Translations under genes and position numbers: made by a program
Assembly: GCF_020148005.1 (NCBI RefSeq)
Contig: NZ_JAGXFD010000001.1
Span: 3,155,733-3,219,732, forward strand
DNA from: Modicisalibacter tunisiensis
GTDB lineage: Bacteria > Pseudomonadota > Gammaproteobacteria > Pseudomonadales > Halomonadaceae
Reading direction: 5' to 3'
Length of the DNA stretch: 64,000 bases
Shown: positions 54,472-63,444 of the stretch, one piece after another
Layout: every line of letters starts with the position of its first letter
Numbering within the stretch: the first letter of the stretch is position 1
The notes under the pieces: generated by a model
The model's database searches: none
Told to the model about the DNA's origin: nothing
The model's input: the letters and a program-made list of their open reading frames with translations, nothing else

Positions 54472-55629
54472 ATGCAGTCCGCGCAGCAACTACTCGAAAC
54501 CCTGGTGGGCCACCCCACGGTGTCCCGCGATTCCAATCTCGACCTGATCCGCTTCATCGAGGGCTATCTCGAGGATTTCGGGGTACCCTGCCAGCGCATC
54601 GAGAGCGACGACGGCCGGAAGGCCAACCTGCTGGCGCGCATCGGTCCCGAACACGAGGGCGGCGTGGTGCTGTCGGGCCACACCGACGTGGTGCCGGTGG
54701 ACGGCCAGCCGTGGACGAGCGACCCGTTCGCGCTGACCGAGCGCGGCGATGGCCGGCTCTACGGCCGTGGCAGCTGCGACATGAAGGGCTTCATCGCCTG
54801 CGCGCTGGCCCAGGTGCCGCGCTGGGTGGAGCAGAACCTCGCCCGGCCCATCTACCTGGCCTTCTCCTATGACGAGGAGGTCGGCTGCGTGGGCGCCCCG
54901 CGCCTGATCGAGCGGCTCATGGCCGACGCGCCCCGCCCCGCTGCGGTGATCGTCGGCGAGCCCACCCTGATGGCGCCGGTGGTCGCCCAGAAGGGCATCA
55001 CCAACCTGCGCACCACCGTGACCGGCCTCGAGGCCCACTCCAGCCAGGTCAACCAGGGCGTCTCGGCGATCCACGTGGCCGCCCGCCTGGTGACCCGGAT
55101 CGAGGACATCATGGCCGAGCTGCGCGAGGCCGGCCGGGTCGACGAAGCCTTCAATGTCGCCCATTCCAGCCTGCACGTGGGCCGGATCGCCGGCGGCACG
55201 GCGATCAACATCATGGCCCGCGAGTGCCGGTTCGACTGGGAGATCCGCCACCTGCCCCAGGACGGCTTCGAGGCGGTCTATTCGCGCTTTGAGGACTATG
55301 CCGAATCGCTCGAGCGCGAGCTGCGCCAACGCGCCCCGCAGGTCAGCATCCGCACCGAGCCGCTCACCGCCACCGTGCCGGGGCTGGCCGACCGCGACAA
55401 CGCGGCGGCGCTTTCGCTGTGCCGGGCACTGCTCGGCGAAAGCGACACGGAGGCCGTCGCCTACGCCACCGAGGCCGGCCAGTTCCAGCAGGCCGGGCTG
55501 CCCACGGTGATCTGCGGCCCGGGCAGCATCGCCCAGGCCCACCAGCCGGACGAGTACCTGGAAACGGCGCAACTCGACGCCGGGATGGCTTTCATGCACC
55601 GACTCGGCGATCATCTGGCCGGCGCGTGA
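54472..55629 (+). CDS. argE: Acetylornithine deacetylase
   Basis: An M20-family zinc hydrolase that releases ornithine from N-acetylornithine. The 385 residues contain the metal ligands in LSGHTDVVPVDG, RGSCDMKGF and the catalytic Glu pair in SYDEEVGCVGAP. The HSSQVNQGVSAI dimerisation segment is typical of ArgE. The ATG at 54472 gives the standard N-terminus (LLETLVGHPTVSRDSN); an in-frame ATG at 54394 is not conserved. Confidence 0.9.
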   Translation: MQSAQQLLETLVGHPTVSRDSNLDLIRFIEGYLEDFGVPCQRIESDDGRKANLLARIGPEHEGGVVLSGHTDVVPVDGQPWTSDPFALTERGDGRLYGRGSCDMKGFIACALAQVPRWVEQNLARPIYLAFSYDEEVGCVGAPRLIERLMADAPRPAAVIVGEPTLMAPVVAQKGITNLRTTVTGLEAHSSQVNQGVSAIHVAARLVTRIEDIMAELREAGRVDEAFNVAHSSLHVGRIAGGTAINIMARECRFDWEIRHLPQDGFEAVYSRFEDYAESLERELRQRAPQVSIRTEPLTATVPGLADRDNAAALSLCRALLGESDTEAVAYATEAGQFQQAGLPTVICGPGSIAQAHQPDEYLETAQLDAGMAFMHRLGDHLAGA

Positions 55630-55690
55630 GCCCGCCACGCCGGCCAGCAGCCATCACCACCCCGACTACACCGTTGGTCACGTTGCCCAA

Positions 55691-55701
55691 ATGTTGAACA
55701 T
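55691..55701. promoter_or_regulatory. Palindromic operator at the FadR-type regulator start
   Basis: ATGTTGAACAT abuts the putative ATG at 55702. The same palindrome recurs upstream of both dehydratase genes and the TRAP gene, which points to binding by this regulator and to autoregulation. No Shine-Dalgarno sequence is visible between it and the start. Confidence 0.7.
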
Positions 55702-56502
55702 ATGGCAGCGTTGAATGAAACATTTGTGGAAACAACCGACGTGAAGGAACAGCAACGCAAGTCATCGTCGCGGCCCAGCGTCGCCGAGGCGCTGGCCGAG
55801 GCCATCTTCTCCGGCCACTACCAGCCGGGCGATTTCGTGCCCAAGGAACTCGCCCTGTGCGAGGAATTCGCCATCAATCGCTCGGCGGTACGCAGCGACC
55901 TTCGCCAGCTGGTGGATGTCGGCATCATCGAACGCATCTCGGGGCATGGCTCCAAGGTGCGCGACTATGCCGACTGGAACATCCTCGACCCCCAGGTCAC
56001 CGAGTGGATGACCCGCTACGCGGCGCCCAACCCCAAGGTCCAGCGCGAGATCCTGACCTTCCGGCTGGATGTCGAGCCCTACGTCGCCATGACCGCCGCC
56101 AAGCGGGCCACGGCGCGCGACCTGGTGGCGCTCGAGGAGGCCTACGAGGGCATGGGGCAGAACCTGCACAACGCCACCAGCCCCGAGGAGCGCCGGCTGC
56201 ACAGCGACTACGACGTCGCCTTCCACGCGGCGATCTTCAAGGCGACCCACAACATCGTCTGGTCGCAGCTCTCGCACATCCTGCGCCCGTCCATCTACCT
56301 GCTGGTGTCGATGTCCAACGTCAGCGAGACCGACGACCCCGCCGAGAGCCTGGAGCGCCACCGCCAGCTGATGGAGTGCATCCGCGCCCGCCAGCCCCGC
56401 GAGGCCTTCCGTGCCGCCCAGCGGGTCCTCGCCGGCACCGCCAAGGCGCTGGGCCTGGACGCCCCCGAGACCTCGCTGGGGCGCGGCGTCGAGCTCGACT
56501 GA
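55702..56502 (+). CDS. FadR-subfamily GntR transcriptional regulator
   Basis: The 266 residues have an N-terminal winged helix (about 25-85: AEALAEAIFSGHYQPGDFVP, ELALCEEFAINRSAVRSDLRQL) and a C-terminal all-helical FCD ligand domain with metal-type Asp and His residues (LHSDYDVAFHAAIFKATHN). Such regulators usually sense sugar acids or their breakdown products and repress their catabolic genes. It is convergent with the first dehydratase and carries a shared palindrome at its start. The exact start is unsure because the ATG lacks a ribosome-binding site. Confidence 0.9.
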   Translation: MAALNETFVETTDVKEQQRKSSSRPSVAEALAEAIFSGHYQPGDFVPKELALCEEFAINRSAVRSDLRQLVDVGIIERISGHGSKVRDYADWNILDPQVTEWMTRYAAPNPKVQREILTFRLDVEPYVAMTAAKRATARDLVALEEAYEGMGQNLHNATSPEERRLHSDYDVAFHAAIFKATHNIVWSQLSHILRPSIYLLVSMSNVSETDDPAESLERHRQLMECIRARQPREAFRAAQRVLAGTAKALGLDAPETSLGRGVELD

Positions 56503-56570
56503 GCCTTCCCGCCCGGCTGTCGATACCCGGCGACCGGCGAGCCACCCCGCCAGCCATATCCCTCATGCAA

Positions 56571-58370
56571 TCAATGGTTATCACGCGGTGGCGACTGCCT
56601 CGCCACGTCGCGGTACTTGGTCGCCGGCTCCAGGGTCATGCCGCGGTCGAGCTGCTCGACCATGCCGCGCTGGATCTCCTGCCACGGCGTCTGATGCGGC
56701 GGATAGATATAGCCACCGCGTGACGCCAGCGCCTCGCGGCGCGCCTGAAGCTCGGCGGCGTCGATCAGCAGGTTGGCCTCGCCGCGGGCCAGGTCGATAC
56801 GGACGCGATCGCCGGTCTCGAGCAGTGCCAGGCCACCGCCGACGGCCGCCTCCGGCGCCGCGTTGAGGATCGACGGCGAGCCCGAGGTACCCGACTGGCG
56901 GCCGTCGCCGAGACACGGCAAGGAGTCGATGCCGGCACGGATGAGGGCCTCGGGAGGCTGCATGTTGACCACCTCGGCACCGCCGGGATGGCCGACCGGC
57001 CCGGCGCCGCGCATCACCAGGATGGTATCCTCGTCGATCGCCAGCGCCGGATCATCGATCCGCGCGTGATAGTCCTCCGAGCCGTCGAATACCACCACCC
57101 GGCCCTCGAAGGCCTCGGGATCCTTGGGCCGGCTCAGGAAGCGGCGACGGAAGTCGTCGGCGATCACGCTGGTCTTCATCAGCGCCGAGTCGAACAGGTT
57201 GCCCTTGAGATTGATGAAACCGGCGTGCGCGACCAGCGGGTTGTCGTAGCGGCGGATGACGTCGTCGTCGAGCGTCTCGCTCTCGCCGACATTGGCCGCC
57301 AGCATCCGGCCGTTGGCGGTCATCACGTCGCCGTGCAGGCGCCCCGCCCTGAGCAGTTCATTGAGCACCGCGGGCACGCCGCCGGCCCGATGAAACTCCT
57401 CGGAGAGATAGATGCCGGCCGGCATGACGTTGGCCAGCAGCGGAATCGCGTGACCCAGGCGCTGCCAGTCGTCGTTGTCGAGCTCGATGCCGGCATGGCG
57501 GGCGATGGCGTTGACGTGGATCGGCGCGTTACTCGAGCCGCCCAGCGCCGAGCAGACCACGATGGCGTTCTCGAAGGCCTCGCGGGTCAGGATGTCGAGC
57601 GGCCGCAGGTCCTCCCAGACCATGTCGACGATGCGCTCGCCGGTCTGGTAGGCGACCATCGCCCGCTCCTTGTAGGGCGCGGGAATCATCGCCGACCCCG
57701 GCAGGCTCATGCCCAGCGCCTCGGCCATCGAGTTCATCGTCGAGGCGGTGCCCATGGTGTTGCAGTGGCCGATCGACGGCGCCGAATCGGTGGCCCGACT
57801 CAGGAACTCCTCGTAGCCGATATCGCCGGCGGCGAGACGCTTGCGCAGTTCCCAGATGATGGTGCCGGAGCCCACCCGCTCGCTGCCCCGCCAGCCGTTG
57901 AGCATCGGCCCGCCGGAGAGCACGATCGCCGGGATGTTCGCGGTCGCCGCGGCCATCAGGCACGCCGGGGTGGTCTTGTCGCAGCCGGTGGTCAGCACCA
58001 CGCCGTCGAGCGGGTAACCGTGCAGTACCTCGACCAGCCCCAGATAGGCCAGGTTGCGGTCCAGCGCGGCGGTCGGCCGGCGCACGTTCTCGTGAATGGG
58101 ATGCAGTGGAAACTCGAAGGGCACCCCGCCGGCGGCGCGAATGCCATCCTTGACCCGTTTGACCAGCTCGATGTGATGACGGTTGCAGGGCGTCAGGTCG
58201 GACCCCGACTGGGCGATACCGATGATCGGCTTGCCGCTCTTCAGCTCGTCGAGCGTGAGGCCGTAGTTCATGTAGCGCTCGATGCACAGCGCCGTGGTGC
58301 CCGGGTGATCGGGATTGTCGAACCACCACCGCGAGCGGAGCTGGTCGGAAGTTATCGTGTGATCGCTCAT
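56571..58370 (-). CDS. IlvD/Edd-family sugar-acid dehydratase (arabinonate/xylonate type)
   Basis: A 599-residue Fe-S dehydratase. Three candidate cluster cysteines are C62 (LTPCNRHH), C130 ([10 protein letters not shown]) and C203 ([11 protein letters not shown]), as in L-arabinonate and D-xylonate dehydratases. It dehydrates an aldonic acid to a 2-keto-3-deoxy acid. The ATG at 58370 matches the family; the open frame upstream contains the operators. Paired operator palindromes lie 84-117 bp upstream. The exact sugar acid is not determined. Confidence 0.9.
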   Translation of the reverse strand: MSDHTITSDQLRSRWWFDNPDHPGTTALCIERYMNYGLTLDELKSGKPIIGIAQSGSDLTPCNRHHIELVKRVKDGIRAAGGVPFEFPLHPIHENVRRPTAALDRNLAYLGLVEVLHGYPLDGVVLTTGCDKTTPACLMAAATANIPAIVLSGGPMLNGWRGSERVGSGTIIWELRKRLAAGDIGYEEFLSRATDSAPSIGHCNTMGTASTMNSMAEALGMSLPGSAMIPAPYKERAMVAYQTGERIVDMVWEDLRPLDILTREAFENAIVVCSALGGSSNAPIHVNAIARHAGIELDNDDWQRLGHAIPLLANVMPAGIYLSEEFHRAGGVPAVLNELLRAGRLHGDVMTANGRMLAANVGESETLDDDVIRRYDNPLVAHAGFINLKGNLFDSALMKTSVIADDFRRRFLSRPKDPEAFEGRVVVFDGSEDYHARIDDPALAIDEDTILVMRGAGPVGHPGGAEVVNMQPPEALIRAGIDSLPCLGDGRQSGTSGSPSILNAAPEAAVGGGLALLETGDRVRIDLARGEANLLIDAAELQARREALASRGGYIYPPHQTPWQEIQRGMVEQLDRGMTLEPATKYRDVARQSPPRDNH

Positions 58371-58712
58371 GGTCTGACGCCTTTCCCTCGATGGTCGGTT
58401 GTCGAAAAGAGAGTTCACCCTGTCGCCAGCGTACTCTACCGGGATCGCCGCGTATGTTGAACAAACGAATGATATGTTCAACATGGATGCCGACCCATGT
58501 CTGTCTTTCCCGCACTCTCGAGATTGGAGGGGTCTATAGCGCCCCCGGAGGGCCGGCCCCGCTCGCAGACCTGCCGACGGATCAGCCCGAGTCATGCTGC
58601 AGCTATCTGCAATAACCTTGGCTCGGGATGGATACCCTTTCGGCCCCCCGGGGCTCTGGCCCTATAATGCCCGGGGACAACAACCACCAACTCCGCCCGC
58701 ACAGGACACGCC
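58371..58712. other. Divergent control region between dehydratase 1 and metY-like gene
   Basis: No gene lies in these 342 bases. The left part holds two operator palindromes for the dehydratase side. The right part has a perfect TATAAT at 58663-58668, 45 bp before the metY-like start, without a good -35 box. I see no SAM or methionine riboswitch structure. Confidence 0.65.
58454..58484. promoter_or_regulatory. Paired operators upstream of dehydratase 1
   Basis: ATGTTGAACAA (58454-58464) and the perfect palindrome ATGTTCAACAT (58474-58484) have centres 20 bp apart, two helical turns. They match the element at the FadR-type gene and the pair at 62102-62132, so cooperative binding by two dimers is likely. 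Confidence 0.75.
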
Positions 58713-59987
58713 ATGAAGCCCGAAACGCTCGCCCTCCACCACGGCTATGCTCCCGACAACCAGCATGCCGTCGCCGTGCCCATCCACCAGAGCACCTCCT
58801 TCGCCTTCGACAACGCCCAGCATGCCGCCGACCTGTTCGACCTGCAGGTGGAAGGCAACATCTACTCGCGGATCATGAATCCCACCTGCGCCGTGCTGGA
58901 ACAGCGCGTCGCCGCCCTCGAGGGCGGCATCGCCGGGCTGGCGGTCGCCTCGGGCATGGCGGCCATCACCTATGCGATCCAGACCATTGCCGAGGCGGGC
59001 GACAACATCGTCTCGATCAGCGAGCTGTACGGCGGGACCTACAACCTCTTCGCCCACACCCTGCCCCGCCAGGGCATCGAGGTGCGCTTCGCCCACAAGG
59101 ACGCCCTCGCCGACATCGAGGCGATGATCGACGAGCGCACCAAGGCGGTGTTCTGCGAGAGCATCGGCAACCCGTCCGGCAGCATCGTGGACATCGCCGC
59201 GCTGGCCGACGCGGCGCACCGCCAGGGCGTGCCGCTGATCGTCGACAACACCGTGGCGACCCCCTTCCTGTGGCGCCCCATCGAACATGGCGCGGATATC
59301 GTCGTGCATTCCGCCACCAAGTACATCGGCGGCCACGGCACCACCGTCGGCGGTGTCATCGTCGATTCCGGCCAGTTCCCCTGGGCCGATCAGGCGCAGC
59401 GCTTCGCGCTGCTCAACGAGCCCGACGCCTCCTATCACGGCATCAGCTACACCCGCGACGTCGGCGATGCCGCCTTCATCACCCGGGCCCGGGTGGTGCC
59501 CCTGCGCAACATGGGGGCCGCGCTCTCGGCCCAGGCCGCCTGGAACCTGCTTCAGGGGCTGGAGACCCTGGGGCTGCGCATCGAGCGCGTCTGCGACAAC
59601 ACCCAGCGGATCGCGACCTACCTGGAGGACCACCCCCAGGTCACCTGGGTGCAGTACGCCGGGCTCGCCAGCCACAAGGACCATGCCCTGGCCGAGCGCT
59701 ACATGGACGGCCGCGCCTCGGGCATCCTGAGCTTCGGTATCCAGGGCGGCCGCGAGGCGAGCGCACGCTTCTACGACGCCCTGCAACTGGTGCTGCGCCT
59801 GGTCAACATCGGCGATGCCAAGACCTGTGCGGCGATTCCGGCGGCGACCACGCATCGCCAGCTCAACGACGAGGAACTCGCCGCGGCCGGGGTCACGCCG
59901 GACATGGTGCGCCTGTCGATCGGCATCGAGCATGTCGACGACCTGATTGCCGACCTGGACCAGGCGCTGGCCGCCGCCCGGTCCTGA
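58713..59987 (+). CDS. metY: O-acetylhomoserine sulfhydrylase-like PLP enzyme
   Basis: The 424 residues belong to the Cys/Met metabolism PLP family; the PLP lysine is K203 in SATKYIGGHGTTVGG, and HQSTSFAF, YSRIMNPT and SGMAAI are typical. The length and the insertion after residue 205 favour O-acetylhomoserine aminocarboxypropyltransferase (MetY) over cystathionine gamma-lyase or MetZ. It sits between two sugar-acid dehydratase genes without an obvious metabolic link and seems an insertion into that locus. Confidence 0.85.
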   Translation: MKPETLALHHGYAPDNQHAVAVPIHQSTSFAFDNAQHAADLFDLQVEGNIYSRIMNPTCAVLEQRVAALEGGIAGLAVASGMAAITYAIQTIAEAGDNIVSISELYGGTYNLFAHTLPRQGIEVRFAHKDALADIEAMIDERTKAVFCESIGNPSGSIVDIAALADAAHRQGVPLIVDNTVATPFLWRPIEHGADIVVHSATKYIGGHGTTVGGVIVDSGQFPWADQAQRFALLNEPDASYHGISYTRDVGDAAFITRARVVPLRNMGAALSAQAAWNLLQGLETLGLRIERVCDNTQRIATYLEDHPQVTWVQYAGLASHKDHALAERYMDGRASGILSFGIQGGREASARFYDALQLVLRLVNIGDAKTCAAIPAATTHRQLNDEELAAAGVTPDMVRLSIGIEHVDDLIADLDQALAAARS

Positions 59988-60121
59988 CACCCGCCACCGT
60001 GCGGTCGTGAGGCCTCGCGAGGCTCACGCCCGGTTCTCTCCCCCGCCCGCGAAAGGACGCCGGCACGACGCCGGCGTTGGGAAATCCGCCTCATGCACGC
60101 GCCGCCCGGCACCGCTCGGCC

Positions 60122-61867
60122 TCAGTGCGAGTGGCGCGGCACCTCGGCACCCCGACAGCCCACCAGAAAGTCGAAGTCGCAGCCCTCGTCAGCCTGCAGC
60201 ACGTGCTCGATATAGAGCTGGCGATAGCCGCCGGTACTGGCGATCCGGCGCGACGCCGCGGTGGGATCGTGCTCGGCCAGGCGGCGTTCGAGTTCGGCGT
60301 CATCGACCTCGAGGTGCAGGGTGCCGGCGTAGGCGTCGAGGGCGATCCAGTCACCGTTCTCGACCGCCGCCAGCGGGCCGCCGGCGGCCGCCTCGGGAGC
60401 CACATGCAGCACCACGGTGCCGTAGGCGGTGCCGCTCATCCGCGCGTCCGAGATCCGGACCATGTCGGTGACGCCCTGTTCGAGCAGCTTGGCGGGCAGG
60501 CCCATGTTGCCGACCTCGGCCATGCCGTGATAGCCGCGCGGGCCGCAGTGCTTCATCACCAGGATGTCGTCGGCGGTGACGTCGAGGTCCGGGTCGTTGA
60601 TGCGCGCCTTGTAGTCGTCGAAGTCCTCGAACACCACCGCCCGGCCGCGGTGGGTCATCAGTTCCGGCGTGGCCGCCGAGGGCTTGAGCACCGCCCCCTG
60701 CGGGGCGAGGTTGCCGCGCACGATGCACATCCCGCCGTCCTCGCGCAGCGGGTTGTCGAGCGGGCGGATTACTTCCTCGTTGTACAGCGGCGCGTCCTTG
60801 ACGTTGTCCCACAGCGTCTTGCCGTTGACGGTCAGGGCGTCCTTGTGGGGCAGGCGGTCGGCCTCGCCGAGACGGCGCAGCACCGCGGGGAGCCCGCCGG
60901 CGTAGTAGAACTCCTCCATCAGGAAGCGCCCCGAGGGCTGCAGGTCGACGATGGTCGGCGTGCCGCGGCCGATACGGTTCCAGTCATCCAGCGCCAGATC
61001 CACGCCGATGCGTCCGGCGATGGCCTTGAGGTGGATCACCGCGTTGGTCGAGCCACCGATCGCGGCGTTGGTGCGGATGGCGTTCTCGAAGGCCTCGCGG
61101 GTCAGCACCTTCGACAGCGTGAGGTCCTCGTCGACCATGTCGACGATGCGATTGCCGGAGAGATGCGCGAGCACGTAGCGCCGCGAGTCCACCGCGGGGA
61201 TGGCGGCGTTGTGCGGCAGCGACACGCCCAGCGACTCGGCCATGCAGGCCATGGTCGAGGCGGTGCCCATGGTGTTGCAGGTGCCGGCGGAGCGTGACAT
61301 GCCGGCCTCGGCGGCCATGAAGTCGTGCATCGAGATCTGCCCCGCCTTGACCTGCTCGGAGAGCTGCCAGACCACGGTGCCGGAGCCGATGTCGCGCCCC
61401 TCGTGCTTGCCATTGAGCATCGGCCCGCCGGTGACCACGATCGTCGGGATGTCGCAGCTCGCCGCGCCCATCAGCAGCGCCGGGGTGGTCTTGTCGCAGC
61501 CCACCAGCAGCACCACGGCATCGAGCGGGTTGCCGCGGATCGCCTCCTCGACGTCCATGCTCGCCAAGTTGCGGGTGAACATCGCGGTGGGCCGCAGGTT
61601 GGACTCGCCGTTGGAGAACACCGGGAACTCCAGCGGGTAGCCGCCGGCCTCGAGCACGCCCTGCTTGACGTGCTCGGCGAGCTTGCGGAAGTGGGCGTTG
61701 CAGGGCGTGAGCTCCGAGAAGGTGTTGCAGATGCCGATGATCGGCTTGCCGCGGAACTCATGATCGGGAATGCCCTGGTTCTTCATCCAGCTGCGGTACA
61801 TGAAGCCGTTCTTGTCGGCGGTGCCGAACCAGGCGGCACTGCGCAGCGGGCGCTTGTTGTCGGTCAT
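60122..61867 (-). CDS. L-arabinonate dehydratase-like IlvD/Edd-family enzyme
   Basis: A 581-residue 2Fe-2S dehydratase with cluster cysteines C56 (LTPCNAHF), C124 (VGCDKTTPA) and C197 ([11 protein letters not shown]). Their spacing equals that of the characterised Rhizobium L-arabinonate dehydratase. It differs clearly from the dehydratase at 56571, so the pair are paralogues and not a recent duplication. It is divergent from the TRAP genes across a control region with two operator palindromes. L-arabinonate or a related pentonate is the likely substrate. Confidence 0.9.
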   Translation of the reverse strand: MTDNKRPLRSAAWFGTADKNGFMYRSWMKNQGIPDHEFRGKPIIGICNTFSELTPCNAHFRKLAEHVKQGVLEAGGYPLEFPVFSNGESNLRPTAMFTRNLASMDVEEAIRGNPLDAVVLLVGCDKTTPALLMGAASCDIPTIVVTGGPMLNGKHEGRDIGSGTVVWQLSEQVKAGQISMHDFMAAEAGMSRSAGTCNTMGTASTMACMAESLGVSLPHNAAIPAVDSRRYVLAHLSGNRIVDMVDEDLTLSKVLTREAFENAIRTNAAIGGSTNAVIHLKAIAGRIGVDLALDDWNRIGRGTPTIVDLQPSGRFLMEEFYYAGGLPAVLRRLGEADRLPHKDALTVNGKTLWDNVKDAPLYNEEVIRPLDNPLREDGGMCIVRGNLAPQGAVLKPSAATPELMTHRGRAVVFEDFDDYKARINDPDLDVTADDILVMKHCGPRGYHGMAEVGNMGLPAKLLEQGVTDMVRISDARMSGTAYGTVVLHVAPEAAAGGPLAAVENGDWIALDAYAGTLHLEVDDAELERRLAEHDPTAASRRIASTGGYRQLYIEHVLQADEGCDFDFLVGCRGAEVPRHSH

Positions 61868-62362
61868 GCGATGACTCCCATCCGGACGACGGCGGCAACC
61901 GCCGCCTGAAGACTGTCAATGGGGCCGGCGAGGCTCGACTCGCCGGCCACCGTGAAATATCACGCTCCCCCGTATCGATACCCGTTCCGATATCGACGGT
62001 GCTCCGGTCGGCCACGGCGAATACACGCGATAGGCGTGCCTTCGAACCGGGTCGCGCAGGACCCTTGCTAGCCGGAGCCAAGGCACACCATACGAAAGTT
62101 CATGTTGAACATAAAAGCCATATGTTAAACATTTAGACTATCTGTTGAGATGCCGGTGGCGAAACGTGACCCATTTCCCGTTGCCCGAAATCGCCCCGGC
62201 CAACCGTATCTCGCGCCGTGGTGCCTTGGGGGTACCGCGATCGCGAGTCTCACCGTGCCGCGTCCCGGCACGGACCGGGGTGGGCCCGATGCCCGCCTTC
62301 TGCCCTGCAAGGGGCCATCCAATGCTCGCTGTCACAACAACAAGCGCCACATGGAGACCATG
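61868..62362. other. Divergent control region between dehydratase 2 and TRAP transporter
   Basis: No gene is supported in these 495 bases, although GC-rich frames stay open. It contains the operator pair at 62102-62132 in a locally AT-rich stretch (62090-62150) that should hold the divergent promoters. The remaining ~210 bp leader before the TRAP gene shows no structure I recognise. Confidence 0.6.
62102..62132. promoter_or_regulatory. Paired operators upstream of dehydratase 2 and the TRAP genes
   Basis: ATGTTGAACAT (62102-62112) and ATGTTAAACAT (62122-62132) are both palindromes around a central base, with centres 20 bp apart. This reproduces the arrangement at 58454-58484. They lie between the divergent dehydratase 2 and dctP-like genes. 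Confidence 0.78.
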
Positions 62363-63382
62363 ATGTTCACAATGAAACAGGCCATCGCCGCCACCGGCTC
62401 GCTGCTGCTGCTCGGCATCACCACCGCCCAGGCCGCCGAGTACGACTGGAAGTTCCAGGCCTCGGAAACCGCGGGCGAGCCGAGCTTCAAGATCAAGCAG
62501 AAGTGGGCCGACAAGATCGAGACCATGACCGACGGCCAGGTGCATATCGAGGTCATGCCGATCAACTCCATCGTCGGGCCCACCGAGACCCTGCAGGCGG
62601 TCTCCTCCGGCATCCTCCAGGGCCACATGACCGATCCCAGCTACTTCTCCGGGCAGAACCCGGCGTTCGGCATGATGGGCAACCTGGTGGGCGCCTGGAG
62701 CGATCCCTACGACTTCCTCGAGTACATGAAGCACGGCGGTGGTGAGGAACTCTACAACGAGCTCGCCGAGCCCTACGGCACCCACCTGATCGCGGCGGCG
62801 ACCTTCCCGCTCGAGTCGATTCCCTCGACGGTGCCGATCAGGAAGGTCGAGGACTTCAAGGGCCTGAAGATTCGTGCCCCGCAGGGCATGGTCTACAACG
62901 TCTTCGAGCGGGTCGGCGCCTCGCCGGTCAACCTGCCGGGTTCCGAGGTCTACACCGCGCTCGAGAAGGGCGTGATCGACGCCGCCGACTCCACGGTGCT
63001 GTCCAACAACGACGCCCAGGGCATCCATGAGTTCGCCCACTACCCGATGTACCCGGGCTTCCACTCCATGCCGATGATCGCCGTGTCGATCAACAAGGAC
63101 ATCTGGGACGGCCTGCCCGAGGACCTGCAGACCACGCTGGAGACGGCCTTCGACGACATGGCCTATGACCTGATCGCCCAGCTCAAGGAACAGGATCTCG
63201 AGACCCTGCAGAAACTCAAGAAGGACCCCGACGTGCACCCCATCGACCTGTCGCCCGAGGAGCGCAAGAAGTTCCGTCAGGCCGCGCAGAAGGAATGGAA
63301 GGAATGGTCCGTCAAGAATGACATGACGCAGAAGTACTACGACTCCGTCACCGGCTTCCTGAAGTCACGCGACCTGCTGTAA
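62363..63382 (+). CDS. TRAP transporter substrate-binding protein (DctP family)
   Basis: A 339-residue periplasmic binding protein. The signal peptide runs to about residue 23 (MKQAIAATGSLLLLG followed by ITTAQA). The DctP fold is seen in FKIKQKWADKIETMTDGQ, the ligand-binding LKIRAPQGMVYNVFERVGA and ALEKGVIDAADSTVLSN. The start is ambiguous: ATGs occur at 62351, 62360, 62363 and 62372; GGAG at 62353-62356 best fits 62363. With the adjacent dehydratases a sugar acid is the probable substrate. Confidence 0.9.
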   Translation: MFTMKQAIAATGSLLLLGITTAQAAEYDWKFQASETAGEPSFKIKQKWADKIETMTDGQVHIEVMPINSIVGPTETLQAVSSGILQGHMTDPSYFSGQNPAFGMMGNLVGAWSDPYDFLEYMKHGGGEELYNELAEPYGTHLIAAATFPLESIPSTVPIRKVEDFKGLKIRAPQGMVYNVFERVGASPVNLPGSEVYTALEKGVIDAADSTVLSNNDAQGIHEFAHYPMYPGFHSMPMIAVSINKDIWDGLPEDLQTTLETAFDDMAYDLIAQLKEQDLETLQKLKKDPDVHPIDLSPEERKKFRQAAQKEWKEWSVKNDMTQKYYDSVTGFLKSRDLL

Positions 63383-63444
63383 CGCGGCGTCATCACTCTC
63401 TTGCTTCTGACCACGGCGGCGCTTCGGCGCCGCCTGGAGGAACC

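Noticed and set aside
58520..58712. A SAM or other methionine riboswitch ahead of the metY-like gene
   Set aside because: I could not build any of the known SAM riboswitch cores from the leader, and the -10 box lies only 45 bp before the start, leaving too little leader.
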